A stretch of 64,000 nt of DNA, taken from contig NC_092573.1 in assembly GCF_037975245.1 (NCBI RefSeq), positions 200,501 through 264,500 on the forward strand. Direction: 5' to 3'. The stretch is from Apostichopus japonicus. Its lineage: Eukaryota; Echinodermata; Holothuroidea; Aspidochirotida; Stichopodidae. How positions within the stretch are numbered: position 1 is the first letter of the stretch; every line of letters begins with the position of its first letter. Below are positions 60,101 through 61,915 of this stretch, piece after piece. The notes under the pieces were generated by a model, which was not told where the DNA came from, did not search any database, and saw nothing but the letters and a program-made list of their open reading frames with translations. Both the position numbers and the translations under genes were made by a program.

Positions 60101-61915
60101 CTAAGTCAATGAGAAATCTAGCTAGGCCTAACCATCTGTTTATTCGCTGAAATTGTGACGCAGTTATAAGATATCCATGGATATTTTCATTATTGCTGTT
60201 ACATTCAACCACATGGTTGCCTAACACCACACTAAGTCAATGGGGGAAATCTAGCCTATACCGCTGAAATTGTGACGCAGTTATAAGATGTCCATGGAAT
60301 ACTTTCGTTGTTGCTGTTATTTTCGACCACATGGTAGCCTATCACCACACTAAGTCAATGGGAAGTCTGCCTAACCATCGGTTTGCCAAAAAAAAATCAC
60401 ACTTTGCGTAGGATTCGGGTAATACATTAAGAACCGGGTAGTATCGCATCAGGGGGGTACCTTCGTTATTGCTGTTATCTTCGACCACATGGTAGCCTAA
60501 CACCACACTAAGTCAATGGGAAATCTGCCTAACCATCGGTTTGCCCAAAAAAAAATCACACTTTGCGTAGGATTCGGGTAATACATTAAGAACCGGGTAG
60601 TATCGCGTCGGGCGGGTACCTTCGTTATTGCTGTTATCTTCGACCACATGGTAGCCTAACAACACACTAAGTCAATGGGAAATCTGCCTAACCGTCGATT
60701 TGCCAATTTTTTTTTTTAAATCACACTTTGCGTAGGATTCGGGTAATAAATTAGGAACCGGGTAGTATCGCGTCGGGCGGGTACCCGGGTACCCGGATAA
60801 CCTGTGCAAACACTACAATTTACAGTAAAGCTGAACAGAGCTCTATCCCATAAGCCCCTCTTCAGTAAATTCACAAGCAACAAACTGGAGGCACTGTACA
60901 TGCATGTATTAAGGTTTACCCTATCATTTACCAACAAAACCCCTGGATCACAGGGCCAGTTCAGTTATAGTATCCTACATGCCAAATGTGGTTTTTATTT
61001 TTTTAACTTCCCTGTTTACAAACAACCTTTCACAATGGAAGGAAATGATGAGAAAAATTATTTGGTAACAAATTCTCAGCTTACCTTCTGGCCTCTTCTA
61101 ATCGCATCAAATATTCCTGTGCCTTCAGTTCCTTCTCTTTTTGTATCCTTGCTCTCTCCATTTAAAACCCAATACTTGAAAAAACACCTACTGCACTCCA
61201 ATGGGAAACCCTTTGCACGCTCTATAAAGCCTACGCTGTTTAAAATCCTGCTTGCGGTCCAGTGAGAAAACCGTTCATATTCATTATATAAAAGTTTAAA
61301 CTTCACAGATTTGGGTTTTCAGTCTATTCAAAGTTTAACTTCTTTCCTTTTTTTTCAAATGATACAAAAAAGTTAACCTGTTTAGTACACAGTACAATAA
61401 TAAATGGCATCTACGCTTCACGACACACCTATGAGAAGTGAGTATGAGGTCATTACCGTCAATCCGTCATAGCCATGCTTTGCTAGAATCCAAGTATAAA
61501 CATACATACATGTAATATTATTAAAATAATCAAACCATGTAACATAACACTAGAATCTACACGGATATGATTACAAGCGAAAACAGAAAAGTGATCCGAG
61601 GACATAAAGGAGCTCCACCCAAAAAAAAAAGAAAAAAAAAACAAGACACACTCTCGACACAAATCTGTATCAGTTCAGTTTTCAGAAGTATCCAATTCAG
61701 AATTGTTAGTTTCACTTGGTGACCACACTGATTCGATTTAGCCCGAGGAAGCAACTCAACTTCCTGCATGGCGGCAAATTGAGAACCGTATATATTTATC
61801 CAAACTTACTTTTTGGCTTCTTCCAAGTGGCACAAGTACTGGTATGCCACGTTCTTCATTCTCTCCGCGTCCATCTCGTCGGCAGTGGTACGATGAGGTA
61901 AGTCTTCATTCTCGG
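1..61915 (-). CDS. IQGAP1: IQGAP scaffold protein gene, N-terminal two thirds (26 exons joined)
   Basis: The locus is a join of 26 minus-strand exons, 2734 coding bases, about 911 codons, open at both ends. Domain order by residue in the partial protein: calponin-homology domain about 15-160, six IQGAP repeats about 193-669, WW domain about 670-715, four IQ motifs about 730-850, helical linker to the window edge. This order is diagnostic of animal IQGAPs, which bind F-actin (CH), calmodulin and myosin light chain (IQ) and, through the missing C-terminal half, Cdc42/Rac. All introns are GT-AG and all phases agree, so the model holds together without transcript data. Vertebrates have three paralogues; the symbol marks the family, and orthology to IQGAP1 in particular is not shown. 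Exon 1 and the GAP-related, RasGAP C-terminal part lie outside the window. No frameshift or premature stop is seen in any exon. Confidence 0.96.
101..1318 (-). other. IQGAP intron of 1.2 kb
   Basis: The 5' 40% of the intron is the 29-bp satellite at 838-1311. The rest (101-837) has no recognised content; the frames at 314-643 and 592-831 lack any domain. Confidence 0.75.
838..1311. repeat. 29-bp tandem repeat, about 16 copies
   Basis: The unit is CTATAACTATCACTAACTAA followed by (C/G)ACTAACTA, period 29, with few variants and some shortened units near 1110-1150. In the transcript it reads as TAGTTAGTG-rich RNA and starts only six bases after the splice donor at 1318-1317. Confidence 0.95.
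1319..1405 (-). CDS. IQGAP1: IQGAP exon: segment after the IQ motifs
   Basis: 87 bp: completes Thr, then HSENPPVNVVRKYVHLLEQN then QTDLTAEL and G of a split Glu. NPP..VVRK.VHLL.Q matches EDPPMVVVRKFVHLLDQS of vertebrate IQGAP1. The acceptor TTCACAG (AG at 1407-1406) is chosen by phase over the AG nine bases downstream. Donor GT at 1318-1317. Confidence 0.96.
1406..1979 (-). other. IQGAP intron of 0.6 kb
   Basis: A CT dinucleotide run at about 1607-1621 on the plus strand; nothing else. Confidence 0.6.
1980..2049 (-). CDS. IQGAP1: IQGAP exon: fourth IQ motif
   Basis: 70 bp: ANAVVKLQAFWRSQKARNDY then FVL and A of a split Thr codon. VVKLQAFWRSQKARNDY matches IIKIQAFIRANKARDDYKTL of vertebrates. 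Acceptor TTTTTGCAG with AG at 2051-2050; donor GTGAGT with GT at 1979-1978. Confidence 0.96.
2050..2633 (-). other. IQGAP intron of 0.6 kb
   Basis: A G run at about 2423-2434 on the plus strand; nothing else seen. Confidence 0.6.
2634..2705 (-). CDS. IQGAP1: IQGAP exon: third IQ motif
   Basis: 72 bp, phase 0 both ends: LQAMSRMWQARSKYRARLKH then FSDN. LQAMSRMWQARSKYR aligns with IQSLARMHQARKRYRDRLQY of vertebrate IQGAP1. The motif lacks the Gly after the first Arg, as in vertebrates. Acceptor AG at 2707-2706, donor GT at 2633-2632. Confidence 0.95.
2706..3407 (-). other. IQGAP intron of 0.7 kb
   Basis: Holds one copy of a dispersed sequence at about 2985-3110 (TTGCTATACAAGAGCAA core). Nothing else recognised. 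Confidence 0.6.
3408..3491 (-). CDS. IQGAP1: IQGAP exon: second IQ motif
   Basis: 84 bp, phase 0 both ends: SWYKGYKQRQAYKTRMEYLH then NQLPLIIR. With IIKIQ from the previous exon it forms IQSWYKGYKQRQAY, IQ motif 2 (vertebrate IQSQWRGYKQKKAY). IIR at its end starts motif 3. Acceptor AG at 3493-3492, donor GT at 3407-3406. Confidence 0.95.
3492..5726 (-). other. IQGAP intron of 2.2 kb
   Basis: Holds a G run at 3868-3880 and a pyrimidine-rich stretch at 5215-5660 on the plus strand (purine-rich in the transcript). The Ser/Pro/Leu-rich frame at 5244-5687 is a product of that composition. Confidence 0.7.
5215..5660. repeat. Pyrimidine-rich low-complexity tract
   Basis: C/T-rich plus strand with a C run at about 5216-5237 and dense CCTCCC/CCACCC units near 5520-5640. 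It has no regular period. Confidence 0.7.
5727..5897 (-). CDS. IQGAP1: IQGAP exon: first IQ motif
   Basis: 171 bp, phase 0 both ends: AVVSKTTASYNRALLFQANE, PHIIQLQAQVRGMLVRKRFQ, ERKNFLTEQLPAIIKIQ. IIQLQAQVRGMLVRKRF is a complete IQ motif (IQxxxRGxxxR with L for I), a calmodulin or myosin-light-chain site. The exon ends at IIKIQ, the first residues of IQ motif 2. Acceptor AG at 5899-5898, donor GT at 5726-5725. Confidence 0.98.
5898..8303 (-). other. IQGAP intron of 2.4 kb
   Basis: AT-rich, with a GA-rich stretch on the plus strand at 8241-8292, just inside the donor. Nothing else recognised. Confidence 0.6.
8304..8446 (-). CDS. IQGAP1: IQGAP exon: WW domain
   Basis: 143 bp: completes Glu, then GQETEWTSHRLKGGDTYYYN, YKTQDSAWIEPENFEASN, NQLTKEDIQ. 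Both signature Trp residues, the aromatic YYYN strand and the Pro after W-I-E are present (vertebrate: KWVKHWVKGGYYYYHNLETQ). The WW domain lies between the IQGAP repeats and the IQ motifs, as in the family. Acceptor AG at 8448-8447, donor GT at 8303-8302. Phase 0 end. Confidence 0.98.
8447..9177 (-). other. IQGAP intron of 0.7 kb
   Basis: Contains a two-copy 62-bp direct repeat and, near 8880-8935, a doubled ACCAACCCTCCAAACCGGATA-like phrase. Otherwise AT-rich. Confidence 0.7.
8674..8797. repeat. 62-bp direct duplication
   Basis: CATCTGGGAAGGTCCCGAGT followed by CTGAGCCC(T/C)GATTGGCT occurs at 8674 and about 8736, with only a few differences. The two copies are back to back. Confidence 0.9.
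9178..9342 (-). CDS. IQGAP1: IQGAP exon: sixth IQGAP repeat
   Basis: 165 bp: completes Leu, then AVAMASVNELVDGDDKDALV, EALKSSDISLMSLSSECALE, YQEELKLAKQEKAK and G of a split Glu. It aligns with vertebrate repeat 6 (FAINEAVESGDVGKTLSALR, then CGETYHSDLAEAKKKK). Acceptor AG at 9344-9343, donor GT at 9177-9176. It is the only repeat exon that ends in phase 1. Confidence 0.97.
9343..9712 (-). other. IQGAP intron of 370 bp
   Basis: A C-rich stretch at about 9605-9665 on the plus strand and a TA run near 9528-9540; nothing else. Confidence 0.6.
9713..9803 (-). CDS. IQGAP1: IQGAP exon: linker before repeat 6
   Basis: 91 bp: SSDDEAAVLWLDEIQETVDQ then SNKKASDANK and T of a split Leu codon. AVLWLDEIQ...(D/W)QSNK is nearly invariant in IQGAPs (SAVLWLDEIQGGIWQSNKDT in vertebrates). 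Acceptor AG at 9805-9804, donor GT at 9712-9711. Confidence 0.98.
10079..10242 (-). CDS. IQGAP1: IQGAP exon: fifth IQGAP repeat
   Basis: 164 bp: completes Arg, then ILAVAQINESVDKESVSETL, ESLQMPQAQLKNVEDDNAVL, YQLELKAAKTAKAE. LA...IN.(A/S)(L/V)D......TL..LQ.P.A.L matches vertebrate repeat 5 (LQALQIPAAKLEGV). Acceptor AG at 10244-10243, donor GT at 10078-10077. Confidence 0.98.
10243..10888 (-). other. IQGAP intron of 0.6 kb, half minisatellite
   Basis: The 42-bp repeat (10569-10878) fills the part next to the donor; the remainder (10243-10568) shows nothing recognised. Confidence 0.75.
10569..10878. repeat. 42-bp minisatellite, seven copies plus a partial
   Basis: The unit is AACCAATCACATTCCTCATC followed by AATTCATAACATGTTCTTGA and AG. 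Copies differ at about 10-20% of positions. The last (10821 onward) is the most diverged. It stops about 10 bases from the splice donor of the 10.9 kb exon. The 42-bp period keeps a 14-residue frame open on both strands without any coding signal. Confidence 0.93.
10889..10970 (-). CDS. IQGAP1: IQGAP exon: linker before repeat 5
   Basis: 82 bp: EGQDFVSQEGIQQVVDEVNA then KVKEEHD and A of a split Arg codon. FV...IQ..VD.VN..V.EEH matches NNEFITWNDIQACVDHVNLVVQEEHER of vertebrates. Acceptor AG at 10972-10971, donor GT at 10888-10887. Confidence 0.96.
10971..13068 (-). other. IQGAP intron of 2.1 kb
   Basis: Holds a tRNA-like sequence at 11.7 kb and otherwise AT-rich DNA with no recognised content. 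Confidence 0.65.
11719..11795 (+). mobile_element. tRNA-like sequence, probable SINE head
   Basis: TAGCTCCATTGG (11728-11739) resembles a tRNA A box and GGTTGGATCCC (11776-11786) a B box, at tRNA spacing. The acceptor stem does not pair (GGGCTGT against the downstream sequence), so it is more likely a SINE head or tRNA pseudogene than a working tRNA. No body or tail is evident. Confidence 0.4.
13069..13238 (-). CDS. IQGAP1: IQGAP exon: fourth IQGAP repeat
   Basis: 170 bp: VLSAVSRINSAVDAGEPSET, VNQLLQVEACIGDVDQEESV, AQRYQESLETAKRRKAR. Repeat pattern LSAV..IN.AVD.G at the start, then RYQ..L..AKR.KA at the end. Acceptor AG at 13240-13239, donor GT at 13068-13067 (GTAATT, weaker than most). Confidence 0.97.
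13239..13600 (-). other. IQGAP intron of 362 bp
   Basis: AT-rich; nothing recognised. Confidence 0.6.
13601..13637 (-). CDS. IQGAP1: IQGAP 37-bp linker exon before repeat 4
   Basis: GAT TTG AAT CAT GAA CAG CTG TGT GAT GCA GTT AAA G encodes DLNHEQLCDAVK plus G of a split Val, matching LTHPELSVAVEML of vertebrate IQGAP1. Acceptor TTTGTAG with AG at 13639-13638; donor GTAAGG with GT at 13600-13599. Confidence 0.92.
13638..14793 (-). other. IQGAP intron of 1.2 kb
   Basis: AT-rich, with a short AATAAT run near 14168-14200. Nothing else is recognised. Confidence 0.6.
14794..14957 (-). CDS. IQGAP1: IQGAP exon: third IQGAP repeat
   Basis: 164 bp: completes Arg, then TKAVGDINTAISEGSPEDLV, NLLMRSEATLPEVFPYVADL, YQSELRRLKESNGE. 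LP.V.P..ADLYQ.EL..L matches vertebrate repeat 3 (LPQVYPFAADLYQKELATL). Acceptor AG at 14959-14958, donor GT at 14793-14792. Confidence 0.97.
14958..15783 (-). other. IQGAP intron of 0.8 kb
   Basis: A CA dinucleotide repeat at 15437-15459 and a T run at about 15532-15546 on the plus strand. Nothing else is recognised. Confidence 0.7.
15784..15868 (-). CDS. IQGAP1: IQGAP exon: linker before repeat 3
   Basis: 85 bp: NTESPNLEKEDLQAAVNAAN then ILAKEDRD and A of a split Arg codon. LQ.E.LQ..V.AAN matches DPLQKEELQSGVDAANSAA of vertebrate IQGAP1. Acceptor AG at 15870-15869, donor GT at 15783-15782. Confidence 0.95.
15869..17783 (-). other. IQGAP intron of 1.9 kb
   Basis: Contains a three-copy ~130-bp repeat (16.0-16.5 kb). 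The plus-strand frame at 17276-17782 (168 codons) has no recognisable domain and ends at the exon boundary only by chance. Confidence 0.7.
16037..16460. repeat. ~130-bp tandem repeat, three degenerate copies
   Basis: GTAACACTTTCAAATCATACT recurs at about 16135, 16262 and 16396, each time followed by a short AGTACGCCCATCACCCTG-like block and preceded by short TGTAGTAAATGT/TAATGTAGTA units. Confidence 0.8.
17784..17947 (-). CDS. IQGAP1: IQGAP exon: second IQGAP repeat
   Basis: 164 bp: completes Leu, then DAQLNEVNTLLDTQDATKLL, AALQSPAIGLKDVQSENAE, YYLTTLIQAREVKKE. ALQSPA.GL..VQ..N..(W/Y)YL matches vertebrate repeat 2 (FRALQSPALGLRGLQQQNSDWYL). Acceptor AG at 17949-17948, donor GT at 17783-17782. 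Confidence 0.98.
17948..18658 (-). other. IQGAP intron of 0.7 kb
   Basis: AT-rich; nothing recognised. Confidence 0.6.
18659..18743 (-). CDS. IQGAP1: IQGAP exon: linker between repeats 1 and 2
   Basis: 85 bp: SVREGEEQDVYDTLLTHAEI then QGNVTKVN and T of a split Leu codon. It matches VYEELLTQAEIQGNINKVN of vertebrate IQGAP1. Acceptor AG at 18745-18744, donor GT at 18658-18657. Confidence 0.97.
20262..20335 (+). mobile_element. 3' tail of a SINE or LINE (fragment)
   Basis: GTACTGCACCTTGAGT, then GTAAGGCACTTTATAAATCC and an ATTATTATT end. Tails of the form GGCGCTTTATAAAT-(ATT)n are typical of CR1/L2-related LINEs and the SINEs they mobilise. No head is seen; probably a heavily truncated copy. 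Confidence 0.5.
21771..24260. repeat. Large 17-bp pyrimidine-rich satellite (CCCTCTCCCAACCCCAT)n
   Basis: The basic unit is CCCTCTCCCAACCCCAT (17 bp), with a common 13-bp variant CCTCCAACCCCAT and variants with CTCAT, CCTTCCCAA or CCTCAACC. The plus strand has no G from 21787 to 24260. Longer blocks (CATCCCTTCCCAACCTCATC followed by CTCTCAACCTCATTCCCC) recur near 22265, 22403, 23082, 23483 and 23879, showing higher-order copying. The sense transcript carries GGG-AT-GGGG-TT-GGG-AGA-GGG runs, a classic G-quadruplex pattern. The long Pro/Ser/His frame it opens is a composition effect. Confidence 0.98.
24785..24805 (-). CDS. IQGAP1: IQGAP 21-bp microexon
   Basis: GCA AAA CGG GAG AAG AGT ACA encodes AKREKST. 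Acceptor CTCTTCAG with AG at 24807-24806; donor GTAAGT with GT at 24784-24783. Both flanking introns are phase 0, so the exon can be skipped without a frame change. Its position corresponds to the charged linker (NAKNRTENSER) after repeat 1 in vertebrate IQGAP1. It may be constitutive or alternatively spliced. Confidence 0.8.
24806..25514 (-). other. IQGAP intron of 0.7 kb with 12-bp repeat
   Basis: Four exact copies of TGTGAATCAACA at 24925-24972; otherwise AT-rich with no recognised content. Confidence 0.75.
25515..25693 (-). CDS. IQGAP1: IQGAP exon: first IQGAP repeat
   Basis: 179 bp: VHAAVIAINEAVDKQDVEGT, FKALQNPNATLKNLKGDN, REDYQNVLYAAKQSKEVT, TLNK. It shows the repeat pattern of IQGAPs: AINEAVD at the start, ALQNPNA in the middle, Y..VLY.AKQ.K at the end. 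Acceptor AG at 25695-25694, donor GT at 25514-25513. Phase 0 end. Confidence 0.98.
25694..26610 (-). other. IQGAP intron of 0.9 kb
   Basis: AT-rich, with a G run at 25698-25706 on the plus strand, which gives a C-rich tract next to the downstream acceptor. Nothing else noted. Confidence 0.6.
26611..26632 (-). CDS. IQGAP1: IQGAP 22-bp exon at the start of the IQGAP repeats
   Basis: CTG TCC GTT GAT GAT GCT GCT G encodes LSVDDAA plus G of a split Val, matching LSVDEAA of vertebrate IQGAPs. A pyrimidine-rich acceptor (AG at 26634-26633) and donor GT at 26610-26609. It is too short to find by frame length and is supported by phase and homology. Confidence 0.93.
28829..29122 (-). mobile_element. 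tRNA-derived SINE
   Basis: Read on the minus strand, the head starts TGTGGCTGAGTGG (A-box-like TGGCTGAGTGG at 29118-29108). About 58 bases on comes GGTTAGATTCC (B-box-like, 29049-29039), the spacing of a Leu/Ser-type tRNA with a long variable arm. A unique body follows with CTTGCGGGTTTCTCCCACAT and the end AAAATAACTGCTGATTATTA. The body and tail match the 46.3 kb copy, so this is a family. RNA polymerase III transcription and reverse transcription by a partner LINE are inferred. Confidence 0.8.
30515..30699. repeat. 15-bp tandem repeat TAGCATTTTGCACTG
   Basis: About 11 degenerate copies, for example TAGCATTTTGCACAG and TAGCAATTTGCACAG. The period is a multiple of three, so several frames stay open by chance and produce Cys/Asn-rich hypothetical peptides. 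Confidence 0.9.
32281..32372 (-). CDS. IQGAP1: IQGAP exon: linker after the CH domain
   Basis: 92 bp: completes Glu, then EEISAMQQELDKYGIQMPAF then SKIGGILANE. KYGIQMPAFSKIGGILANE is identical to vertebrate IQGAP1. Acceptor AG at 32374-32373 (the phase selects this over the AG two bases on), donor GT at 32280-32279. Phase 0 end. Confidence 0.98.
32373..34227 (-). other. IQGAP intron of 1.9 kb
   Basis: Contains a TG-rich low-complexity stretch at about 32575-32690 (repeated TTTG units on the plus strand). GTCGAGATCAA occurs twice at 32817-32920. Nothing else is recognised. Confidence 0.65.
34228..34295 (-). CDS. IQGAP1: IQGAP exon: end of calponin-homology domain
   Basis: 68 bp: completes Ser, then LYLFKLGIAPQIQDLYGKVE then FT and G of a split codon. 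This matches ALSLYLFKLGLAPQIQDLYG of vertebrate IQGAPs, the last CH helix. Acceptor AG at 34297-34296, donor GT at 34227-34226. Confidence 0.98.
34296..35742 (-). other. IQGAP intron of 1.4 kb
   Basis: AT-rich; the only clear structure is the perfect hairpin at 35485-35548. Confidence 0.7.
35485..35548. repeat. Perfect 30-bp inverted repeat with 4-base loop
   Basis: The left arm starts ACAGTAAGTGCCCAAATAAT and the right arm ends ATTATTTGGGCACTTACTGT. All 30 positions pair without mismatch around CCAA. Either strand could fold to a 64-nt hairpin. Perfect pairing points to a recent origin (inverted duplication or a tiny foldback element). A processed small RNA cannot be excluded, though known miRNA precursors usually contain bulges and a larger loop. 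Confidence 0.97.
35743..35819 (-). CDS. IQGAP1: IQGAP exon: calponin-homology domain
   Basis: 77 bp: IFYPETTDIYDKKNMPRMVY then CVHAL and AG of a split Ser codon. FYPETTDIYD.KNMPR.(I/V)YC(I/V)HALS is a hallmark of IQGAP CH domains. Acceptor AG at 35821-35820, donor GT at 35742-35741. Confidence 0.98.
38269..38761. repeat. Internal direct duplication (~215 bp, two copies) in the CATAGGCG element
   Basis: Copies at about 38269-38482 and 38545-38761 share AACTCCTTAAGCCGCCAT, GATCGGTGGTT, TATCCAGCTCCA and CAATCGGACAGTTCTGCGA. They differ by substitutions and small indels that break a common reading frame, so this is a DNA-level duplication. Confidence 0.85.
39247..39337. repeat. Long hairpin inside the CATAGGCG element
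   Basis: Arms 39247-39283 and 39303-39337 are complementary over about 35 positions with few mismatches. Key blocks are TAATGTGCATATCATATA pairing with TATATGATATGCACATTA, and CATCGGTTA with TAACCGATG. The loop is about 19 bases. Confidence 0.85.
39500..39720. repeat. Three ~85-bp tandem copies near the right end of the CATAGGCG element
   Basis: The block GGTGGCCGAAAAATTCTCAG then CATATTGCCCGAATTTTCAC occurs three times with small changes, separated by T-rich TTTTTCTTCTTTCAG. Such subterminal repeats are common in non-autonomous DNA transposons and may be transposase-binding sites. Confidence 0.85.
41156..41233 (-). CDS. IQGAP1: IQGAP exon: calponin-homology domain
   Basis: 78 bp, phase 0 at both ends, encoding SRGLVFRHTDNIMHWFNSME then FIGLPK. 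The RHTDN...WFNSM core matches the IQGAP CH domain (LHFRHTDNVIQWLNAM in vertebrates). Acceptor AG at 41235-41234, donor GT at 41155-41154. Confidence 0.97.
43778..44240. repeat. 31/33-bp minisatellite with higher-order pattern, 15 copies
   Basis: The core AGATGTGTAGGTTGGAT recurs 15 times. The variable half reads GTACACTAGTAAGG (33-bp unit), ACACACTATAGG or GTACACTATAGG (31-bp units), and some copies have TTCGAT. The order of variants (long, ACAC, GTAC, CGAT-ACAC) repeats, so blocks of units were copied together. Confidence 0.93.
44388..44404. repeat. Short perfect-arm palindrome GGCCGGAGGGTCCGGCC
   Basis: Arms GGCCGGA and TCCGGCC around a GGG centre in an otherwise AT-rich intron. It could form a small GC-rich stem in either strand. 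No function is inferred. Confidence 0.6.
46337..46443 (+). mobile_element. 5'-truncated SINE, 3' part with (ATT)n tail
   Basis: From about CACCCGACGTGTA the sequence runs through CTTGCAGGTTTCTCTCACAT and AAAAATAAATGCTGATTATT to an ATT repeat. The same order of blocks, with differences, ends the minus-strand SINE at 28.8-29.1 kb. This copy lacks the tRNA-like head, as expected for an incompletely reverse-transcribed insertion. Confidence 0.7.
48845..49205. other. GC-richer segment inside an intron, possible dispersed element
   Basis: From AAGGGTGTGAAGACTCCCG to the start of the GGGCCC repeat, base composition rises and the text is unlike its surroundings. A plus-strand frame of 74 codons (48998-49222) has no recognisable domain. 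It may be one end of a transposable element joined to the following tandem repeat, but no terminal repeats or target duplication were found. Confidence 0.25.
49230..49695. repeat. ~240-bp duplication rich in GGCCC motifs
   Basis: Two diverged copies share, in order, TTATTGCA, AATGGTCCCAAA, TGTGTCCCAAAATGCAT, a GGGCCCAGA block and CCAAGTTTG(G/A)CTACAAT. The first lies at about 49233-49465 and the second at about 49469-49691. Repeated GGGCCC and GGGACC motifs give local hairpin potential. Confidence 0.75.
50154..50310 (-). CDS. IQGAP1: IQGAP exon: calponin-homology domain core
   Basis: 157 bp. The first G completes Lys, then WIEACISEELPPTTELEEAL, RNGVYLAKLAHFFAPNK, VPVKKIYDRDQTRYQ. This matches the conserved CH-domain segment of IQGAPs (ELEEGLRNGVYLAKL in vertebrates). 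Acceptor AG at 50312-50311, donor GT at 50153-50152. It ends in phase 0. Confidence 0.98.
52004..52646. repeat. 80-bp tandem array, eight nearly identical copies
   Basis: The unit runs ACATGCAATGACATCTCCCT, then CAATATACAGTAGAATGTCA, then TAGTTAAAACCCTACATGTG, then TTACTGGTGGACACATCACA, period 80. The internal copies are identical as read. Only the first (ACACCTCTCT for ACATCTCCCT) and last (ACACATTAC) differ, which is the edge pattern expected for recent unequal exchange or replication slippage. Confidence 0.97.
53090..54545 (+). mobile_element. Unclassified interspersed element or LTR-like segment
   Basis: This stretch is less AT-rich than its neighbours and ends with an AATAAA signal (near 54427) followed by a short tail. 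CTGTGCTTA occurs on both sides (53080-53088 and 54535-54543), which may be a target duplication or chance. The right part contains GTGTCACTTGTGACA, a small palindrome. I find no paired LTR, primer-binding site or pol frame, so the class is open. Confidence 0.25.
58850..59066. repeat. Compound tandem repeat, 14-bp and 48/33-bp units
   Basis: Three copies of ACTTAGAAGACAAC-like units (58850-58888) are followed by four copies of ATATAGCTACTTGCTATCCC (58889-59066). Three of these are about 48 bp and contain the 15-bp TTGCTATCCCATAGG block twice; one is 33 bp and contains it once. Confidence 0.8.
59365..59470. repeat. Degenerate C-rich CCAACTCCATC-type repeat
   Basis: Short units such as CACCATCCC, CATCATCCCA and CCCAACTCCACCTT recur loosely. 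The composition resembles the large CCCAACCCCATC satellite at 21.8-24.3 kb. It ends just before the hAT-like insertion. Confidence 0.5.
59489..60815. mobile_element. Non-autonomous hAT-like DNA transposon
   Basis: The ends are imperfect inverted repeats: TAGTGTTTACACGGG at the left, and the complement of the right end reads TAGTGTTTGCACAGG. CAATTTAC flanks the element perfectly on both sides (59481-59488 and 60816-60823), an 8-bp target-site duplication as made by hAT transposases. The 1327-bp body has no transposase frame. It carries subterminal GGGTACCC-type motifs at both ends (near 59510-59570 and 60595-60800) and an internal ~159-bp tandem repeat. The perfect flanking duplication suggests a fairly recent insertion. 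Family assignment rests on the duplication length and terminal sequence only. Confidence 0.85.
60324..60800. repeat. ~159-bp tandem repeat inside the hAT-like element
   Basis: CGACCACATGGTAGCCT recurs at 60324, 60482 and 60641. Each copy continues through ACTAAGTCAATGGGAA and an A- or T-run to CACTTTGCGTAGGATTCGGG. More diverged partial copies start near 60075 and 60206 with other spacing, so the array grew by duplication inside the transposon. Confidence 0.85.
61085..61161 (-). CDS. IQGAP1: Candidate alternative first exon of IQGAP with its own ATG
   Basis: The minus strand reads ATG at 61161-61159, directly after an in-frame TAA, then 25 codons beginning MERARIQKEKELKAQ and ending EYLMRLEEARR, followed by a good donor (AG then GTAAGC, GT at 61084-61083). 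The end aligns with QYLCHLEEAKK of the 61.8 kb exon, and the donor phase is the same, so it can splice straight to the WIEACI exon at 50.3 kb. The in-frame stop means it cannot be entered from upstream in this frame, so an alternative promoter and N-terminus fits best. A cassette exon using an acceptor inside ATGGAGAG is possible but that acceptor lacks a pyrimidine tract. It could also be a decayed exon duplicate. Confidence 0.55.
61284..61290 (-). promoter_or_regulatory. TATA-like sequence upstream of the alternative first exon
   Basis: TATATAA on the minus strand about 123 bases before the candidate ATG at 61161. Spacing allows a short 5' UTR. The motif is common by chance in AT-rich introns, so this is only a pointer to where an internal promoter could be. 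Confidence 0.2.
61810..61915 (-). CDS. IQGAP1: IQGAP exon: start of calponin-homology domain
   Basis: Acceptor AG at 61917-61916, donor GT at 61809-61808. The exon reads (x)AENEDLPHRTTADEMDAER, then MKNVAYQYLCHLEEAKK. The segment NVAYQYLCHLEEAK is nearly identical to the vertebrate IQGAP sequence just before the CH-domain WMEACL. The first two bases complete a codon begun in an upstream exon not in the window. The last two (AA) are completed by the G that opens the next exon to give Lys. It encodes the short N-terminal tail and the first CH helix. Confidence 0.95.

Larger units (their letters stand above)
50311..61809 (-). other. IQGAP intron of 11.5 kb between the first two visible CH exons
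   Basis: The longest intron here. It holds the candidate alternative first exon (61.1 kb), a hAT-like transposon (59.5-60.8 kb), a C-rich degenerate stretch (59365-59470), a small tandem repeat (58.9 kb), an unclassified 1.4-kb segment (53.1-54.5 kb) and an eight-copy 80-bp array (52.0-52.6 kb). The stretches 50.3-52.0, 54.6-58.8 and 60.8-61.0 kb show nothing recognisable. Confidence 0.8.

Noticed and set aside
61085-61161. Mutually exclusive splicing of this exon with the 61.8 kb exon from a common exon 1
   Set aside because: The upstream exon would supply one base of a split codon, but every frame-compatible entry into this exon meets the TAA before its ATG or lacks an acceptor, so a separate first exon is the better reading.
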